From assembly GCA_963779325.1 (NCBI GenBank), contig CAVZXS010000011.1:62001-126000 (forward strand): 64,000 bases of DNA, read 5' to 3'. This DNA is from CAVZXS01 sp963779325. GTDB taxonomy: Bacteria > Bacteroidota > Bacteroidia > Chitinophagales > Chitinophagaceae. The notes below the pieces were generated by a model. It did no database searches and was not told where the DNA came from. It saw nothing but the letters and a program-made list of their open reading frames with translations. Positions within the stretch are counted from its first letter, which is position 1. Each line of letters begins with the position of its first letter. The position numbers and the translations under genes were made by a program. This document shows positions 34,583 through 43,468 of this stretch, one piece after another.

Positions 34583-34648
34583 CAAAGGTGAATCATTTCA
34601 TTACCGTTATTATTACACAATAGTTGAAATATGTTACATCATTCACAC
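34583..34648 (-). promoter_or_regulatory. Stress-regulon promoter module 14
   Basis: Half-sites are ATTACAC at 34612-34618 and GTTACAT at 34633-34639. ATTCACAC ends at 34648 and the box CACCTTTG is at 34583-34590. It drives the Thivi_2564-type gene and settles its start. Confidence 0.82.
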
Positions 34649-34704
34649 ATTCCCAATAAGTATATTTTTTATACATCAATCGCACTAAATATAAAATACT
34701 GTAA

Positions 34705-34737
34705 ATAAAAAAAGGGCTGTTGACATCAACAGCCCTA
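34705..34737 (-). terminator. Intrinsic terminator
   Basis: AGGGCTGTTGA / TCAACAGCCCT, an 11-bp perfect stem followed by TTTTTTT on the minus strand. It ends the OmpA gene at 34777. Confidence 0.85.
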
Positions 34738-34776
34738 AGCCTAAACCGAACCACACTCAACCAAATAAACTATTTA

Positions 34777-36237
34777 TTAATAAGATGTTTTTAAAGAAAC
34801 TCTCCTGTTTTTTGCACGACCCGCTGAGGTTTTGTTATCTGCTATCGGCATAGTTTCGCCAAATCCTGTAGCTGTCAGTCTTGATTCTGCAATACCCTTA
34901 CCGGTTAAATATACTTTTACCGACTCTGTGCGTTTCTGTGAAAGTGTCATGTTGTATTCATCACTACCATTGGTATCAGTATGCCCTTCAATAAGCAGGT
35001 TAGCACCTTCATATTTAGTGAGAATAGCCGACAGTTGATCCAACTGCTCTAAAGATCCTACTTTCAATTTATCACTGTTATTTTCAAAGAAAATTCTATT
35101 TGCTATTTGTGTAATCTTTTTTTCTTCTTCTTTAGTAATTTCAGGACAACCTTTATTTTCTATAGTACCCTTTACTTCAGGGCAGCGGTCTTCATTATCT
35201 GCAACGCCGTCGCCATCAGTATCAGGGCAGCCTTTTAATGCCGCAGTGCCTGCTGCATCGGGGCATGTATCATCTTCATTTATTATACCATCTTTATCAT
35301 TATCCATTGCACAGCCTGTTGCATCCACTTTATAACCTGCTTTGGTATCAAGACATTTATCATCCAAATCTGCAATGCCGTCACCATCACCATCGGGGCA
35401 ACCTTTTAATACTCCAAGTCCTGCTACATCCGGGCATCGATCATCATTATCGGTAATGCCGTCGCCGTCTTTATCGGGGCAGCCTTTTAATAATTCAACG
35501 CCTGCAATTTCCGGGCATGCATCCATGTAATCGGCTACACCATCTTTATCTGTATCAACGGGACATCCTGTTTTATCAACTACTACACCAACAGGCGTAT
35601 CAGGGCATTTATCATTACGGTCAGCTATACCATCATTATCCCGGTCTTTCTTTTTACCGAAATTAAAAGTAAGTCCCGCCATGTGAAAGAGATAAGAATC
35701 GTTGCCTCCTGATATAACTCCGTCTCTCTTATCTGAAGTAGAGTACAGAAAAGTTTCTTGTAAGTTTAGCATTACGGATGGCCCCATTTTAAAATTGATT
35801 CCACCACCAAATGAAGGAGCGACATAATCAACTTTCTTCTCACTGATGCTCAAATTTTTATCGAACAGCATGGCGCCACCGCCAACAAATACATAGGGCC
35901 TCACAAAAGATTTAGGGCCTAATATATTAAACCTTAAATTCAGTGTAGCCGTGCTAACATCCGTACTTGATTTTCCTGTCGGACTGTTAAATCCTATTGA
36001 TCCTTTTGTGGCCAAAAGACTAATATCTACATGTGTTCCCAGGTACCTGGAAACAGAGAGACCCCCAAAACCATAAAATGACATATCTTTTGTCTTATAA
36101 AAATCGTTTCGATAGTCGCCATTGAACTGGCTTGCGCCGCCATGTAAACCAATATTCCATTTCTTATCCTGCGTTTGCGCAGCAGCACTAAATGCGTATG
36201 CGGTAGAAATACATAATAGTAAAAGTGTTTTTTTCAT
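34777..36237 (-). CDS. OmpA-family outer-membrane protein: barrel, TSP3 repeats, OmpA
   Basis: A protein of 486 residues: signal peptide (MKKTLLLLCISTAYAFSAAA), N-terminal beta-barrel (about 25-195), five to six TSP3 calcium-binding repeats (about 200-360) and an OmpA domain (about 375-486; EGHTDTNGSDEYNMTLSQKR, GFGETMP). It links the outer membrane to peptidoglycan. The start at 36237 is preferred: the longer frame to 36261 overlaps the -7-like box of module 15. It is a paralogue of 33176, and the two flank the Thivi_2564 gene. A strong terminator follows. Confidence 0.92.
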   Translation of the reverse strand: MKKTLLLLCISTAYAFSAAAQTQDKKWNIGLHGGASQFNGDYRNDFYKTKDMSFYGFGGLSVSRYLGTHVDISLLATKGSIGFNSPTGKSSTDVSTATLNLRFNILGPKSFVRPYVFVGGGAMLFDKNLSISEKKVDYVAPSFGGGINFKMGPSVMLNLQETFLYSTSDKRDGVISGGNDSYLFHMAGLTFNFGKKKDRDNDGIADRNDKCPDTPVGVVVDKTGCPVDTDKDGVADYMDACPEIAGVELLKGCPDKDGDGITDNDDRCPDVAGLGVLKGCPDGDGDGIADLDDKCLDTKAGYKVDATGCAMDNDKDGIINEDDTCPDAAGTAALKGCPDTDGDGVADNEDRCPEVKGTIENKGCPEITKEEEKKITQIANRIFFENNSDKLKVGSLEQLDQLSAILTKYEGANLLIEGHTDTNGSDEYNMTLSQKRTESVKVYLTGKGIAESRLTATGFGETMPIADNKTSAGRAKNRRVSLKTSY

Positions 36238-36258
36238 TTTGTCTTTTTTTATGAAATG

Positions 36259-36324
36259 CAAAGGTCACTTACAAGCATCTTCTAACTGTTATATAACTTT
36301 ACAATTAAGTTGTAATATTCACAC
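36259..36324 (-). promoter_or_regulatory. Stress-regulon promoter module 15 (OmpA)
   Basis: Half-sites are GTTATAT at 36288-36294 and GTTGTAA at 36309-36315. ATTCACAC ends at 36324 and the box GACCTTTG is at 36259-36266. Confidence 0.8.
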
Positions 36325-36341
36325 TTTTGATTATTCTGCAT

Positions 36342-37235
36342 TCAGGATTTATTGATGATTATTTTTGCATTGTCGGAAGGGGCTATTGGGCCTGAATACA
36401 TTTTTGCATAGGCTGCTGTAAACTCGGCTCCAAAAAATAAAATCATTGAGGAATATGATACCCAAAGAAGGATTAAAATAATTGAGCTTGCAGCGCCATA
36501 AATAGAAGCCGGTTGTGCTTTGCCAAAATAAAACGCCAAAGCCGTTTTACCAAGCGTAAACAACAAGCCTGTAACTACAGCACCTAACCATACATGTTTC
36601 CATTTTATTTTTGCATCGGGCAATATTTTAAACATAAGACCAAAAAGCACAGTGATTGCAGCAAGGGAAAAAACAAAGTGTAAAACATTTAAAAGTAATA
36701 TTGGCAAACGGGAAGTATCGACTCTTATCCAATTACCCATTGCTGCAAGTGCAGTGGACACAACTAATGATACCGTTAATAAAAAAGCGATGGCTAAAAT
36801 TAGTCCGAATGAAAAAAGCCTTGCTTTCAAAATAGATACAAGTCCATTTTTGGTGATTGCTTTAACGTGCCAAACACGGTTTAATGATTTTTGAAGTTCA
36901 ACAAATACACCCGTGGCACCAATCAATAAAATTATTAAGCCTGCAATCGTTTCCCAAACACTTGACTTAGATTGAGACGCCTTTACCAGCATTTCTTTTA
37001 TTTGGGCAGCCGTATCTGCACCCATCGTTGCTGATATTTGGAGCAATATATTGTCACTTACAGCTTCCTTATCAAAAAAATATCCTGCAATAGTTATAAT
37101 AAGTAATAATAACCCCGGAATACTGAAAATTGCATAAAACGCAATGACGGCGCTATCCCTAAAGGGGTCTTTATCGTTCCATTCTTTAAAAGTTATCTTC
37201 AATAACCTGCCTGTATCTTTTATCCTGAACTGCAT
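36342..37235 (-). CDS. YihY / BrkB-family membrane protein
   Basis: A 297-residue protein with six membrane segments and the pattern of the YihY/virulence factor BrkB family (PF03631): AFYAIFSIPGLLLLII near 30, WETIAGLIILLIGATGVFVELQKSLNRVW (about 94-122), and GAVVTGLLFTLGKTALAFYFG near 218. Earlier labelled RNase BN in error, the family is of unknown function. It lies 69 bp behind the TspO gene and is the last gene of the presumed run from module 16. Confidence 0.88.
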   Translation of the reverse strand: MQFRIKDTGRLLKITFKEWNDKDPFRDSAVIAFYAIFSIPGLLLLIITIAGYFFDKEAVSDNILLQISATMGADTAAQIKEMLVKASQSKSSVWETIAGLIILLIGATGVFVELQKSLNRVWHVKAITKNGLVSILKARLFSFGLILAIAFLLTVSLVVSTALAAMGNWIRVDTSRLPILLLNVLHFVFSLAAITVLFGLMFKILPDAKIKWKHVWLGAVVTGLLFTLGKTALAFYFGKAQPASIYGAASSIILILLWVSYSSMILFFGAEFTAAYAKMYSGPIAPSDNAKIIINKS

Positions 37236-37304
37236 AAAAAAAGAATTTTAGTTTGATACGGATTGCCACTATCGTTTTATTCAATTCAACAGCACAATGC
37301 GGCG

Positions 37305-37796
37305 TCATGAATTCAATTTCCATATAGTATAATTTAATACTGTTGCAAAACTAACCCATGCGATATACGGCACTAATAACCAAGCCGCTAATTTTGATAT
37401 GCCCGAAAAATAGTAAATGGTAAAAAAAATGGTGATTAGCAACAGCATAATATCTATAAATGCAAGTTCCGGAGAATGAAATTTAAAAAATAACAATGAC
37501 CACCAAAAATTCAGGAATAATTGAATGGCAAATAAAGCCACTGCATTTCGCTTTTTTACTGCTGCGGCATTACTCTTCCAGATAAGCCATAGCGAAATAC
37601 CCATCAAAAAGTAAAGGGTTGTCCACACCGGTCCGAAAAGATATGCCGGTGGATTCCAGCCGGGCTTATTGAGCATATCAAACCAGGTATTCATTCCGGC
37701 CCGGGATAATAGCCCGCTGCTGATGCCAACAGCTTCGCAAATCAGGATAGCGATAATGAGTTTCCAAAGAGATGGAATACCTTGTGTTGCTGACAT
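37305..37796 (-). CDS. TspO/MBR-family protein
   Basis: A 163-residue protein with five membrane segments and the TspO signature WNPPAYLFGPVWTTLYFLMG (about 46-65) and a Trp-rich end (LNYTIWKLN). TspO proteins bind porphyrins and related ligands, and bacterial members act in stress and tetrapyrrole control. It follows the frameshifted small gene with a terminator hairpin between (37817-37856), so it may need read-through or a promoter of its own. Confidence 0.92.
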   Translation of the reverse strand: MSATQGIPSLWKLIIAILICEAVGISSGLLSRAGMNTWFDMLNKPGWNPPAYLFGPVWTTLYFLMGISLWLIWKSNAAAVKKRNAVALFAIQLFLNFWWSLLFFKFHSPELAFIDIMLLLITIFFTIYYFSGISKLAAWLLVPYIAWVSFATVLNYTIWKLNS

Positions 37797-37816
37797 TGCA
37801 AATGTTTTTGGTTTTA

Positions 37817-37856
37817 AAAAAGCCGGAAGAAATAAAATGATTTATTCCTCCGGCTG
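37817..37856 (-). terminator. Intrinsic terminator ahead of the TspO gene
   Basis: AGCCGGA-GGAATAAA / TTTATTTC-TTCCGGCT, followed by TTTTTT on the minus strand, 32 bp beyond the small Lys-rich gene. Confidence 0.75.
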
Positions 37857-37887
37857 TATAGTAAAAGGCTCTGATTCTAAAGTCTTT

Positions 37888-38047
37888 CTATCTATTTTTC
37901 GATTTCATCTTACTGTCATCATGTTTTTTGCCTGTTCCTGATTTGTCTGTACCCCGTGTTTAACATGTCAGCATTGTTTGCCTCTGCAGTTTCAGGAGCC
38001 GCTTTTTTTGCTGCCGGACTTTTTTTGTCGTTTTTATTCTTTCCCAT
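37888..38047 (-). pseudogene. Small Lys-rich protein with a +1 frameshift
   Basis: From the ATG ending at 38047 the frame reads MGKNKNDKKSPAAKKAAPE, then NNADMLNTG, and after the G4 run at 37952-37955 it runs into an unrelated end and stops at 37919. Removing one G gives GTDKSGTGKKHDDSKMKSKN and a stop at 37888, with the same Lys/Asp-rich composition as the first half. The intact gene would encode about 52 residues. An extra G in a homopolymer is a typical assembly error. It lies between the PA2169-type gene and the TspO gene. The function is unknown. Confidence 0.6.
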
Positions 38048-38091
38048 TTTTTGTTTTTTAAATTTGAGTTAATACTTAATTAAGTAAGAAA

Positions 38092-38553
38092 TTAGTTGAC
38101 TGTTTCTAATAAATCTTTCAATGCATCGATTTTATCTCCGTCAGCTCTCAGCAGGGCATGCTGTTCATGCAACATTTTTTGTTGTTCAGCAGAAAGATTT
38201 TCCCGGTCTTTTGTTAATGCATCAGCATAAGTTTCTGCAGCAACACCTTCGCCATATTCACAGGAGTCAAGTATAACTTTTCTGTCGTTTGAAGACAAAG
38301 CTACTTTTACATCCATCCAAACCCTGAAGAATTTACCGGTTATACGGGTGCTTTCATCCGGGGTACCGCCCAGCTTTTTTACTTCAGCAACCAATTCATC
38401 ACGGCATTTTTTACTTGTTTGCTCAAATTTGGAAAATAAAGACTTCAAATCTGCTTCTTTAGTCTCGTCCGAGGCTGTTTTATAGCCTTCAATTCTGTCA
38501 TTATTAATTACAATAAGGCTGTTTAAAACTGCAATTGATTTTTTGTTGTCCAT
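38092..38553 (-). CDS. PA2169-type four-helix-bundle protein (DUF2383)
   Basis: A 153-residue helical protein of the ferritin-like DUF2383/PA2169 family: LNSLIVINNDRIEGYKTASDE near the start, FRVWMDVKVALSS in the middle (about 79-91), and the paired SCEYGEGVAAETYADAL (about 99-115) with metal-type Glu residues. Members occur in stress gene clusters; the function is unproven. Module 16 lies 43 bp upstream. Confidence 0.85.
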   Translation of the reverse strand: MDNKKSIAVLNSLIVINNDRIEGYKTASDETKEADLKSLFSKFEQTSKKCRDELVAEVKKLGGTPDESTRITGKFFRVWMDVKVALSSNDRKVILDSCEYGEGVAAETYADALTKDRENLSAEQQKMLHEQHALLRADGDKIDALKDLLETVN

Positions 38554-38595
38554 TTTTATTTTATTAATTTGGAATTAGAAAATGTTTTACTATTG

Positions 38596-38661
38596 CAAAG
38601 TTGTAGTGTGCCTTTAAGACATGTGTTACAGGATTATATCTAAATCTTACATCATTCACAC
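38596..38661 (-). promoter_or_regulatory. Stress-regulon promoter module 16
   Basis: Half-sites are GTTACAG at 38625-38631 and CTTACAT at 38646-38652. ATTCACAC ends at 38661 and the box CAACTTTG is at 38596-38603. It heads the PA2169, Lys-rich, TspO, YihY run. Confidence 0.8.
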
Positions 38662-38704
38662 ATTATTTAAGAAAGATGTAATACATTACTGAATAGGGAA
38701 TATT

Positions 38705-39466
38705 TTACTGTACCCCAATCCCTCCATCTATTACCTGCGTAGTTCCTGTTATAAATTGGCTATCATCGCTTGCAAGAAATAATACCAGCTTTGCAATTTC
38801 AACCGGTTCGGCATAGCGGCCAAGCGGTATAGTTGCTTCCAGGTTCTTTTTTACTTCTTCTCCTTTGCCCGGCGAAAAACCTTCTTCCAAAGACCTCATC
38901 ATTCGGTTGTCCACCGGTGAGGGGTGAACCGAATTAACCCTTATTTTTTGGGGTGCAGCTTCCACCGCTGCCGAACGCATAATGCCTACCACAGCATGTT
39001 TGCTGGTAATGTATGCGCTTACGTTTGCACTGCCGTTAAGGCCTGCAACCGAAGAAGTAAGTATAATACTTCCCCCATCATTCATTTGCGGCAACACATA
39101 TTTATTACCCAACCAAATACCTTTTACATTTACAGCAATCACCTTATCAAACACTTCTTCGGGGTAATCAACAATAGGTTTTACCACTCCTTCAATACCA
39201 GCGTTATTGAAAAAAACATCAATCTTACCAAATGCTTTTACAGTTTCACTTACATAACGCTGCACATCGGTGGCTTTTGTAACATCAGCGGCGCAAAAAA
39301 TTACATTAGTACTCACAAGTTCAGCAACGGCTTTTTTTAAAGATGCCTCATCAATATCTACTATTACCACTTTGGCGCCTTCTTCTAAAAAGAGTTGGGC
39401 TGTTATTTTACCAATACTGCCTGCACCACCGGTGATAACTGCTACTTTGCCTTCTAATCTTTTCAT
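38705..39466 (-). CDS. Short-chain dehydrogenase/reductase (SDR)
   Basis: A 253-residue classical SDR. The cofactor site is VITGGAGSIGK (about 10-20), with Asp in VIVDID favouring NAD, then NNAG near 88, catalytic Ser in ILTSSVAGL (about 138-141), and YITSK (about 152-156). The substrate is unknown. It starts 3 nt after the PNPOx-like gene and so shares module 17. A second SDR is found at 45864. Confidence 0.92.
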   Translation of the reverse strand: MKRLEGKVAVITGGAGSIGKITAQLFLEEGAKVVIVDIDEASLKKAVAELVSTNVIFCAADVTKATDVQRYVSETVKAFGKIDVFFNNAGIEGVVKPIVDYPEEVFDKVIAVNVKGIWLGNKYVLPQMNDGGSIILTSSVAGLNGSANVSAYITSKHAVVGIMRSAAVEAAPQKIRVNSVHPSPVDNRMMRSLEEGFSPGKGEEVKKNLEATIPLGRYAEPVEIAKLVLFLASDDSQFITGTTQVIDGGIGVQ

Positions 39467-39469
39467 TGT

Positions 39470-39979
39470 TTAAATTTTAATTGCACCTTCCTTCGCATCT
39501 ACAAGCGTTGTACCTGTTGCTACCGAAGCCGGCATTTTAAAAAAGTTGATCATTTTACTGCCTTCAACATCCCAATAATAAGCGCTTTTTACAACCACTT
39601 TAATTATGGATAGATTGGGATCATCCTTACCGCCTTTAAACCACGTTTTAACTAAAGGCGACCATAATTCTTCCGCTTTTTTAGCATCTATAATTATTGC
39701 TGCTTCACCATTTACCACCAGGTAACTGCTTTTGCCGGGATGCGAATAATAAAGTTGCACATTTTTGTCAGCTTTAATTTCTTTATTCTTATCGCTGTTT
39801 GCTTCACTAAAAAACCATAAATTCCCTTCATCACAAACATGCTGTGTACTCATTGGCCTGCAGGTAGAACCATTATCAGTTTTTAAATTGGTACAAAACA
39901 AACAAATATCAATTTCCTTAACTAATTCTTTTAATTTATCAATACTTTCTTGCGCATTTAAAGTTGTTGTATTATTCAT
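39470..39979 (-). CDS. PNPOx-like general stress protein (split barrel)
   Basis: A 169-residue FMN-binding split-barrel protein of the pyridoxamine 5'-phosphate oxidase-like general stress group (GSP26 type): IDICLFCTNLKTDNGSTCRPM (read in parts, about 22-43), NLWFFSEANSDKNKEI (about 52-67) and VQLYYSHPGKSSYLVVNGEA (about 74-93). GSP26 of Bacillus is a SigB-dependent stress protein. It is the first gene behind module 17, 3 nt ahead of the SDR. Confidence 0.9.
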   Translation of the reverse strand: MNNTTTLNAQESIDKLKELVKEIDICLFCTNLKTDNGSTCRPMSTQHVCDEGNLWFFSEANSDKNKEIKADKNVQLYYSHPGKSSYLVVNGEAAIIIDAKKAEELWSPLVKTWFKGGKDDPNLSIIKVVVKSAYYWDVEGSKMINFFKMPASVATGTTLVDAKEGAIKI

Positions 39980-40030
39980 ACTTTAATTTTATTTTATGCA
40001 GTTATTGCATTTTACTAAAAATTCAGACAC

Positions 40031-40096
40031 CAAAGTTGTAACTGATGGCAATAATAAGTGTTACATAACTTTTGAAATATGTTATGTAATTCACAC
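40031..40096 (-). promoter_or_regulatory. Stress-regulon promoter module 17
   Basis: Half-sites are GTTACAT at 40060-40066 and GTTATGT at 40081-40087. ATTCACAC ends at 40096 and the box CAACTTTG is at 40031-40038. It heads the PNPOx-SDR pair. Confidence 0.82.
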
Positions 40097-40116
40097 TTTA
40101 TTTTTGAAATTCTTAA

Positions 40117-41763
40117 TTATTCTCCGAAAATTTCTTTTGAAAGCTTTTCATCTAAATTGTATAAGTCGTTCCTGAAGTTGAGTTTGCCATTACTGTTAAC
40201 CCATGCGGTAAAGTAAGTGATGTAAACCGGCAATGCAGGCTTAACCTGTATTTTATACTCATTGTTGGTTGTTTGGATACTGTCAATTTTATGTAAAGTC
40301 CATGAAGAATCTTTTTTTAAAATATATAGCGCCAATTGCTTGGGATCATCCACCCTTATACATCCGTGGCTGAATGCCCTTCTAGATTCGCCAAATAAAC
40401 TTTTTGCCGGTGTATCATGCAAATAAATACTGTAACTGTTAGGAAACAGAAATTTTATTTTACCCAGCGCATTATTACTACCGGGCTTTTGCCTTGCCCT
40501 GCCATTTATCATTTCCATATTATTTCGTTGCAAATAATCGGGATTTCTTCTTACTGCCGGTAAAATTTCTTTTTGTAAAATACTGTTGGGTATATTCCAG
40601 TAGGGGTTTAAAATTATTTGAGCAATATTTCCTTTAAAAATAACTGTCTGTGTTATGTTCTTACCTACTACAACATTGGTTTTCCAAACGGGTTTGCCAT
40701 TTTCAAAAATATGCAGAGCATATTCAGGTATATTTACCAGTACATAGTTTTTTTCTACTTCAGCCGGCACCCACCTTAAACGCTCCATATTAATCATCAT
40801 TTGCTTAATCCTAAATTCTACAGGCTTGTTTAATTCAGTAATAGTTGCTTTGTCAATCTTTCCTGTTGCATTTAAGCCCATTCGGTTTTGAAAATTTATA
40901 ACAGCTTTTTTCAGCTCCGCTGTATAAATTGAACTGCTGTCATTCGTTTCTAAATCACCTGATATAAATAATATCTTTTTTATTGACAGTACGGAGGTAT
41001 CCCTGCCTCCTTCTGCAATTATTTTTTTGGCCGTACTTACAACAGGAAAGCCTCCGTTTTTTTGTATCTCTCTGTATTGTTGCAGTTTTTCTTTTAACCG
41101 CAGGTAATATTCGTTAACAGGTTCTTTTAATTTATCCCCCGCTGATAATGAAACAAGGGAATCGAGCAGTACGCTGTAGTTTTTCTTCTTTCGTGGAATA
41201 AACCATTCCAGGTCGGTTACATTTTTTGCAGTACCACCATACGCTTTTTGTGCATATTCAAAAAAGGTAGTAGTTAACAATAATTCCAATTGCTGCTTTT
41301 TTTTGTCATTAGCTAAAAATTGTTTTTCATCTAATTCAATTGCTTCAAGTAAAGTATCCAATTTGCTGTTATGCAAACTGCTGTCTGCAAAATCGTTACC
41401 GTAATTTTTAAGCTGGTTATAAAAAACAGTTGCCCCGCTATTAATACCTTCTTTATTAAACCAGGCAAATTGATATTGACGGCTTACATAAAATTGAGTT
41501 ACTTGATTTTTTATAGAATCATTTGCACTGATAGTATCGAGAAAAGAGGTAATTGCAGCATTAGTAAGTACTATATCAGTAAAGTCTTGTTTAGAATAGA
41601 TAGTGGAATCTGCTGCAATAACAATAGTTTTTATTTCACTTTCTTTGTTATTGCAGCTTGGCAGTATTAAATAGCCCAATAGTAAACCGAAGAGCGGAAA
41701 TACTTTCTTAGTTGCATTCTTTAAACCCTCATTAAATTCCGTATTTGTATTTATCGTTACCAT
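40117..41763 (-). CDS. L,D-transpeptidase (YcbB type) lipoprotein
   Basis: A 548-residue protein with a lipobox near LILPSC (Cys about 37), an N-terminal scaffold region (60-250), a peptidoglycan-binding segment (AVINFQNRMGLNATGKIDK, about 290-308) and a YkuD catalytic domain (about 345-505) with FSHGCIRVDDP, catalytic Cys about 468. It makes 3-3 cross-links in peptidoglycan or attaches lipoproteins, and is used in envelope stress. It starts 3 nt after the oxidoreductase gene at 41767, so it belongs to the long operon that descends from 48.6 kb. Confidence 0.9.
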   Translation of the reverse strand: MVTINTNTEFNEGLKNATKKVFPLFGLLLGYLILPSCNNKESEIKTIVIAADSTIYSKQDFTDIVLTNAAITSFLDTISANDSIKNQVTQFYVSRQYQFAWFNKEGINSGATVFYNQLKNYGNDFADSSLHNSKLDTLLEAIELDEKQFLANDKKKQQLELLLTTTFFEYAQKAYGGTAKNVTDLEWFIPRKKKNYSVLLDSLVSLSAGDKLKEPVNEYYLRLKEKLQQYREIQKNGGFPVVSTAKKIIAEGGRDTSVLSIKKILFISGDLETNDSSSIYTAELKKAVINFQNRMGLNATGKIDKATITELNKPVEFRIKQMMINMERLRWVPAEVEKNYVLVNIPEYALHIFENGKPVWKTNVVVGKNITQTVIFKGNIAQIILNPYWNIPNSILQKEILPAVRRNPDYLQRNNMEMINGRARQKPGSNNALGKIKFLFPNSYSIYLHDTPAKSLFGESRRAFSHGCIRVDDPKQLALYILKKDSSWTLHKIDSIQTTNNEYKIQVKPALPVYITYFTAWVNSNGKLNFRNDLYNLDEKLSKEIFGE

Positions 41764-41766
41764 CCC

Positions 41767-42765
41767 TTATGCTTCAACAATCATCTTGCCAATATTATCT
41801 CCGCTAAATAAGCCAAGCAGCGCTGCCGGTAGTTTATCAAATCCTTTTACAATTGTTTCTTTATACTTTAACTTCCCCTCCTTAAGCCAAAGAGATAACT
41901 GACCAATGCCTTCTCTAAATTGACTTTGGTAATTGCTAATGATAAACCCCTGCATCAAAACACTTCGGGTTAGTAACATTGGTTGCACCCGTGGCCCCAT
42001 CGGTACTTCAGTGCTGTTGTATAAAGCAATTTGACCGCATAAAACAATCCTTGCATTGAAATTTATATTGGCGATAACTGCATCTGATATTTCTCCGCCC
42101 ACATTGTCGTAATAAATATCCACCCCTTTTGGGCAGGCATCTGAAATCGCTTTCTTTATATCTGCAACGGTTTTGTAATTAATCCCCTCATCAAAACCAA
42201 ATTCTTCCTTTAGCAATTTTATTTTTTCATCGCTGCCTGCAATACCTATTACACGGCAGCCCTGTAGCTTAGCTATTTGCCCAACTACAATACCAACCGC
42301 ACCGGCAGCACCGGATACTACAACGGTTTCTCCCGCTATTGGCTTCCCAATATGCATTAGCCCAAAATAGGCAGTAAGGCCGGGCATACCTAAAATACCC
42401 AGGTAATAACTTGCAGGTGCAATTGCAATGTCAATTTTTTGCAAATCTTTTTCCGGTGCAATACATTGCTGCTGCCAGGGTAAATTACCTGCAACAATAT
42501 CATCAGCTTTAAATGTATCAGTATTGCTTTTTATTACTTTAGCAACACAACCACCGGTTATTGGTTTGCCAATTTCAAAGGGCGGAGTATAGGATTTAGC
42601 ATCATTCATTCGTCCCCGCATGTAAGGGTCAACTGAGTAAAACATCGGCTCCAGCAATACTTCACCTTCTTTTATTTCCGGCAATTCAATACTTTTTGTT
42701 TCAAAATTTTCCAATACAGATTTTCCTTTTGGTCTTGATGCAAGAACGGTTTGATTTGTTGTCAT
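41767..42765 (-). CDS. NADP-dependent oxidoreductase, medium-chain (CurA-like)
   Basis: A 332-residue zinc-independent MDR of the leukotriene B4 dehydrogenase / CurA type: MFYSVDPYMRGRMNDAKSY (about 42-60), GMPGLTAYFGL (about 126-136), AGAAGAVGIVVGQIAKLQGC (about 153-172, NADP site) and YYDNVGGEISD (about 219-229). It reduces alpha,beta-unsaturated carbonyls, which fits detoxification of lipid-peroxidation products. It is followed by the L,D-transpeptidase gene with a 3-nt gap and preceded by a small Gly-rich protein. Confidence 0.9.
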   Translation of the reverse strand: MTTNQTVLASRPKGKSVLENFETKSIELPEIKEGEVLLEPMFYSVDPYMRGRMNDAKSYTPPFEIGKPITGGCVAKVIKSNTDTFKADDIVAGNLPWQQQCIAPEKDLQKIDIAIAPASYYLGILGMPGLTAYFGLMHIGKPIAGETVVVSGAAGAVGIVVGQIAKLQGCRVIGIAGSDEKIKLLKEEFGFDEGINYKTVADIKKAISDACPKGVDIYYDNVGGEISDAVIANINFNARIVLCGQIALYNSTEVPMGPRVQPMLLTRSVLMQGFIISNYQSQFREGIGQLSLWLKEGKLKYKETIVKGFDKLPAALLGLFSGDNIGKMIVEA

Positions 42766-42780
42766 TAGTTAAATAATTTG

Positions 42781-42897
42781 TCAGCAATTTTTTAATGCTA
42801 CCCATATAATTATAAACACCACAATAGTCCCCAGGCAACCGCCACCTAGTTTTTTGGCACCATAGCCTGCAATTAATCCCCTGAAAATATTATTCAT
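42781..42897 (-). CDS. Tiny Gly-rich membrane protein, 38 aa
   Basis: MNNIFRGLIAGYGAKKLGGG, then CLGTIVVFIIIWVALKNC. It has a GYGAKKLGGGC motif followed by one hydrophobic helix. It lies between the OsmC-like gene (33 bp) and the oxidoreductase gene (15 bp), in line with the operon. I recall similar tiny proteins in Bacteroidota but know no function. The compact spacing and composition support it as real. Confidence 0.6.
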   Translation of the reverse strand: MNNIFRGLIAGYGAKKLGGGCLGTIVVFIIIWVALKNC

Positions 42898-42930
42898 CTT
42901 TCTTTAATAATTATTTTACTGATTGATTTA

Positions 42931-43347
42931 TTACTTTACAAAATGTGCTTCAGAACTTATTGGAATGCTCAGCACTTTTGAAATCAGGCAATTTTTTTCC
43001 GCATCAGTTGTAATAGCTGTAAAGTCTTCAGCGCTTATCCCCGGTACAGAGCCGGTAATAGACAAATGAATTTTTATGATGGTCATGTCCTCCATTGTTA
43101 AAGTGGCTTCTGTGTCTAATGCTGCAGGCGTTATATTCTTTTGGGTGAGCATAGCGGCTACAGCCATGGTAAAACAACCGGCATGGGCAGCTGCTAACAG
43201 TTCTTCCGGATTGGTTCCGGATGCTCCATCTTCAAAACGTGTTTTGAAACTGTAATTGGTTCCATTTAGAATATTGCTTGCCGTGGTCAATGTGCCTTTA
43301 CCTTCTTTTAGATTACCCGACCAATGTGCTTTTGCAGTTCGTATCAT
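42931..43347 (-). CDS. OsmC-family peroxiredoxin
   Basis: A 138-residue OsmC-type thiol peroxidase. The two catalytic Cys are in HAGCFTMAVAAML (about 57) and EKNCLISKV (about 121), and TSFE-type context is replaced by FKTRFEDGASGTNPEELLAA (about 34-53), a standard OsmC feature. It reduces organic hydroperoxides. The 121 bp before it show no intact module, so it is probably read from the upstream operon. Confidence 0.92.
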   Translation of the reverse strand: MIRTAKAHWSGNLKEGKGTLTTASNILNGTNYSFKTRFEDGASGTNPEELLAAAHAGCFTMAVAAMLTQKNITPAALDTEATLTMEDMTIIKIHLSITGSVPGISAEDFTAITTDAEKNCLISKVLSIPISSEAHFVK

Positions 43348-43468
43348 ATAATTGTGTTTTTGTTAAATCAAGTTGTTTAATCAGTATAACTCAATTACAA
43401 TATGTTTTAAAACTAACTGATAACTTAACAGATGTTACAAAAAACAGTATTATAAAAGTTTAAAATTC

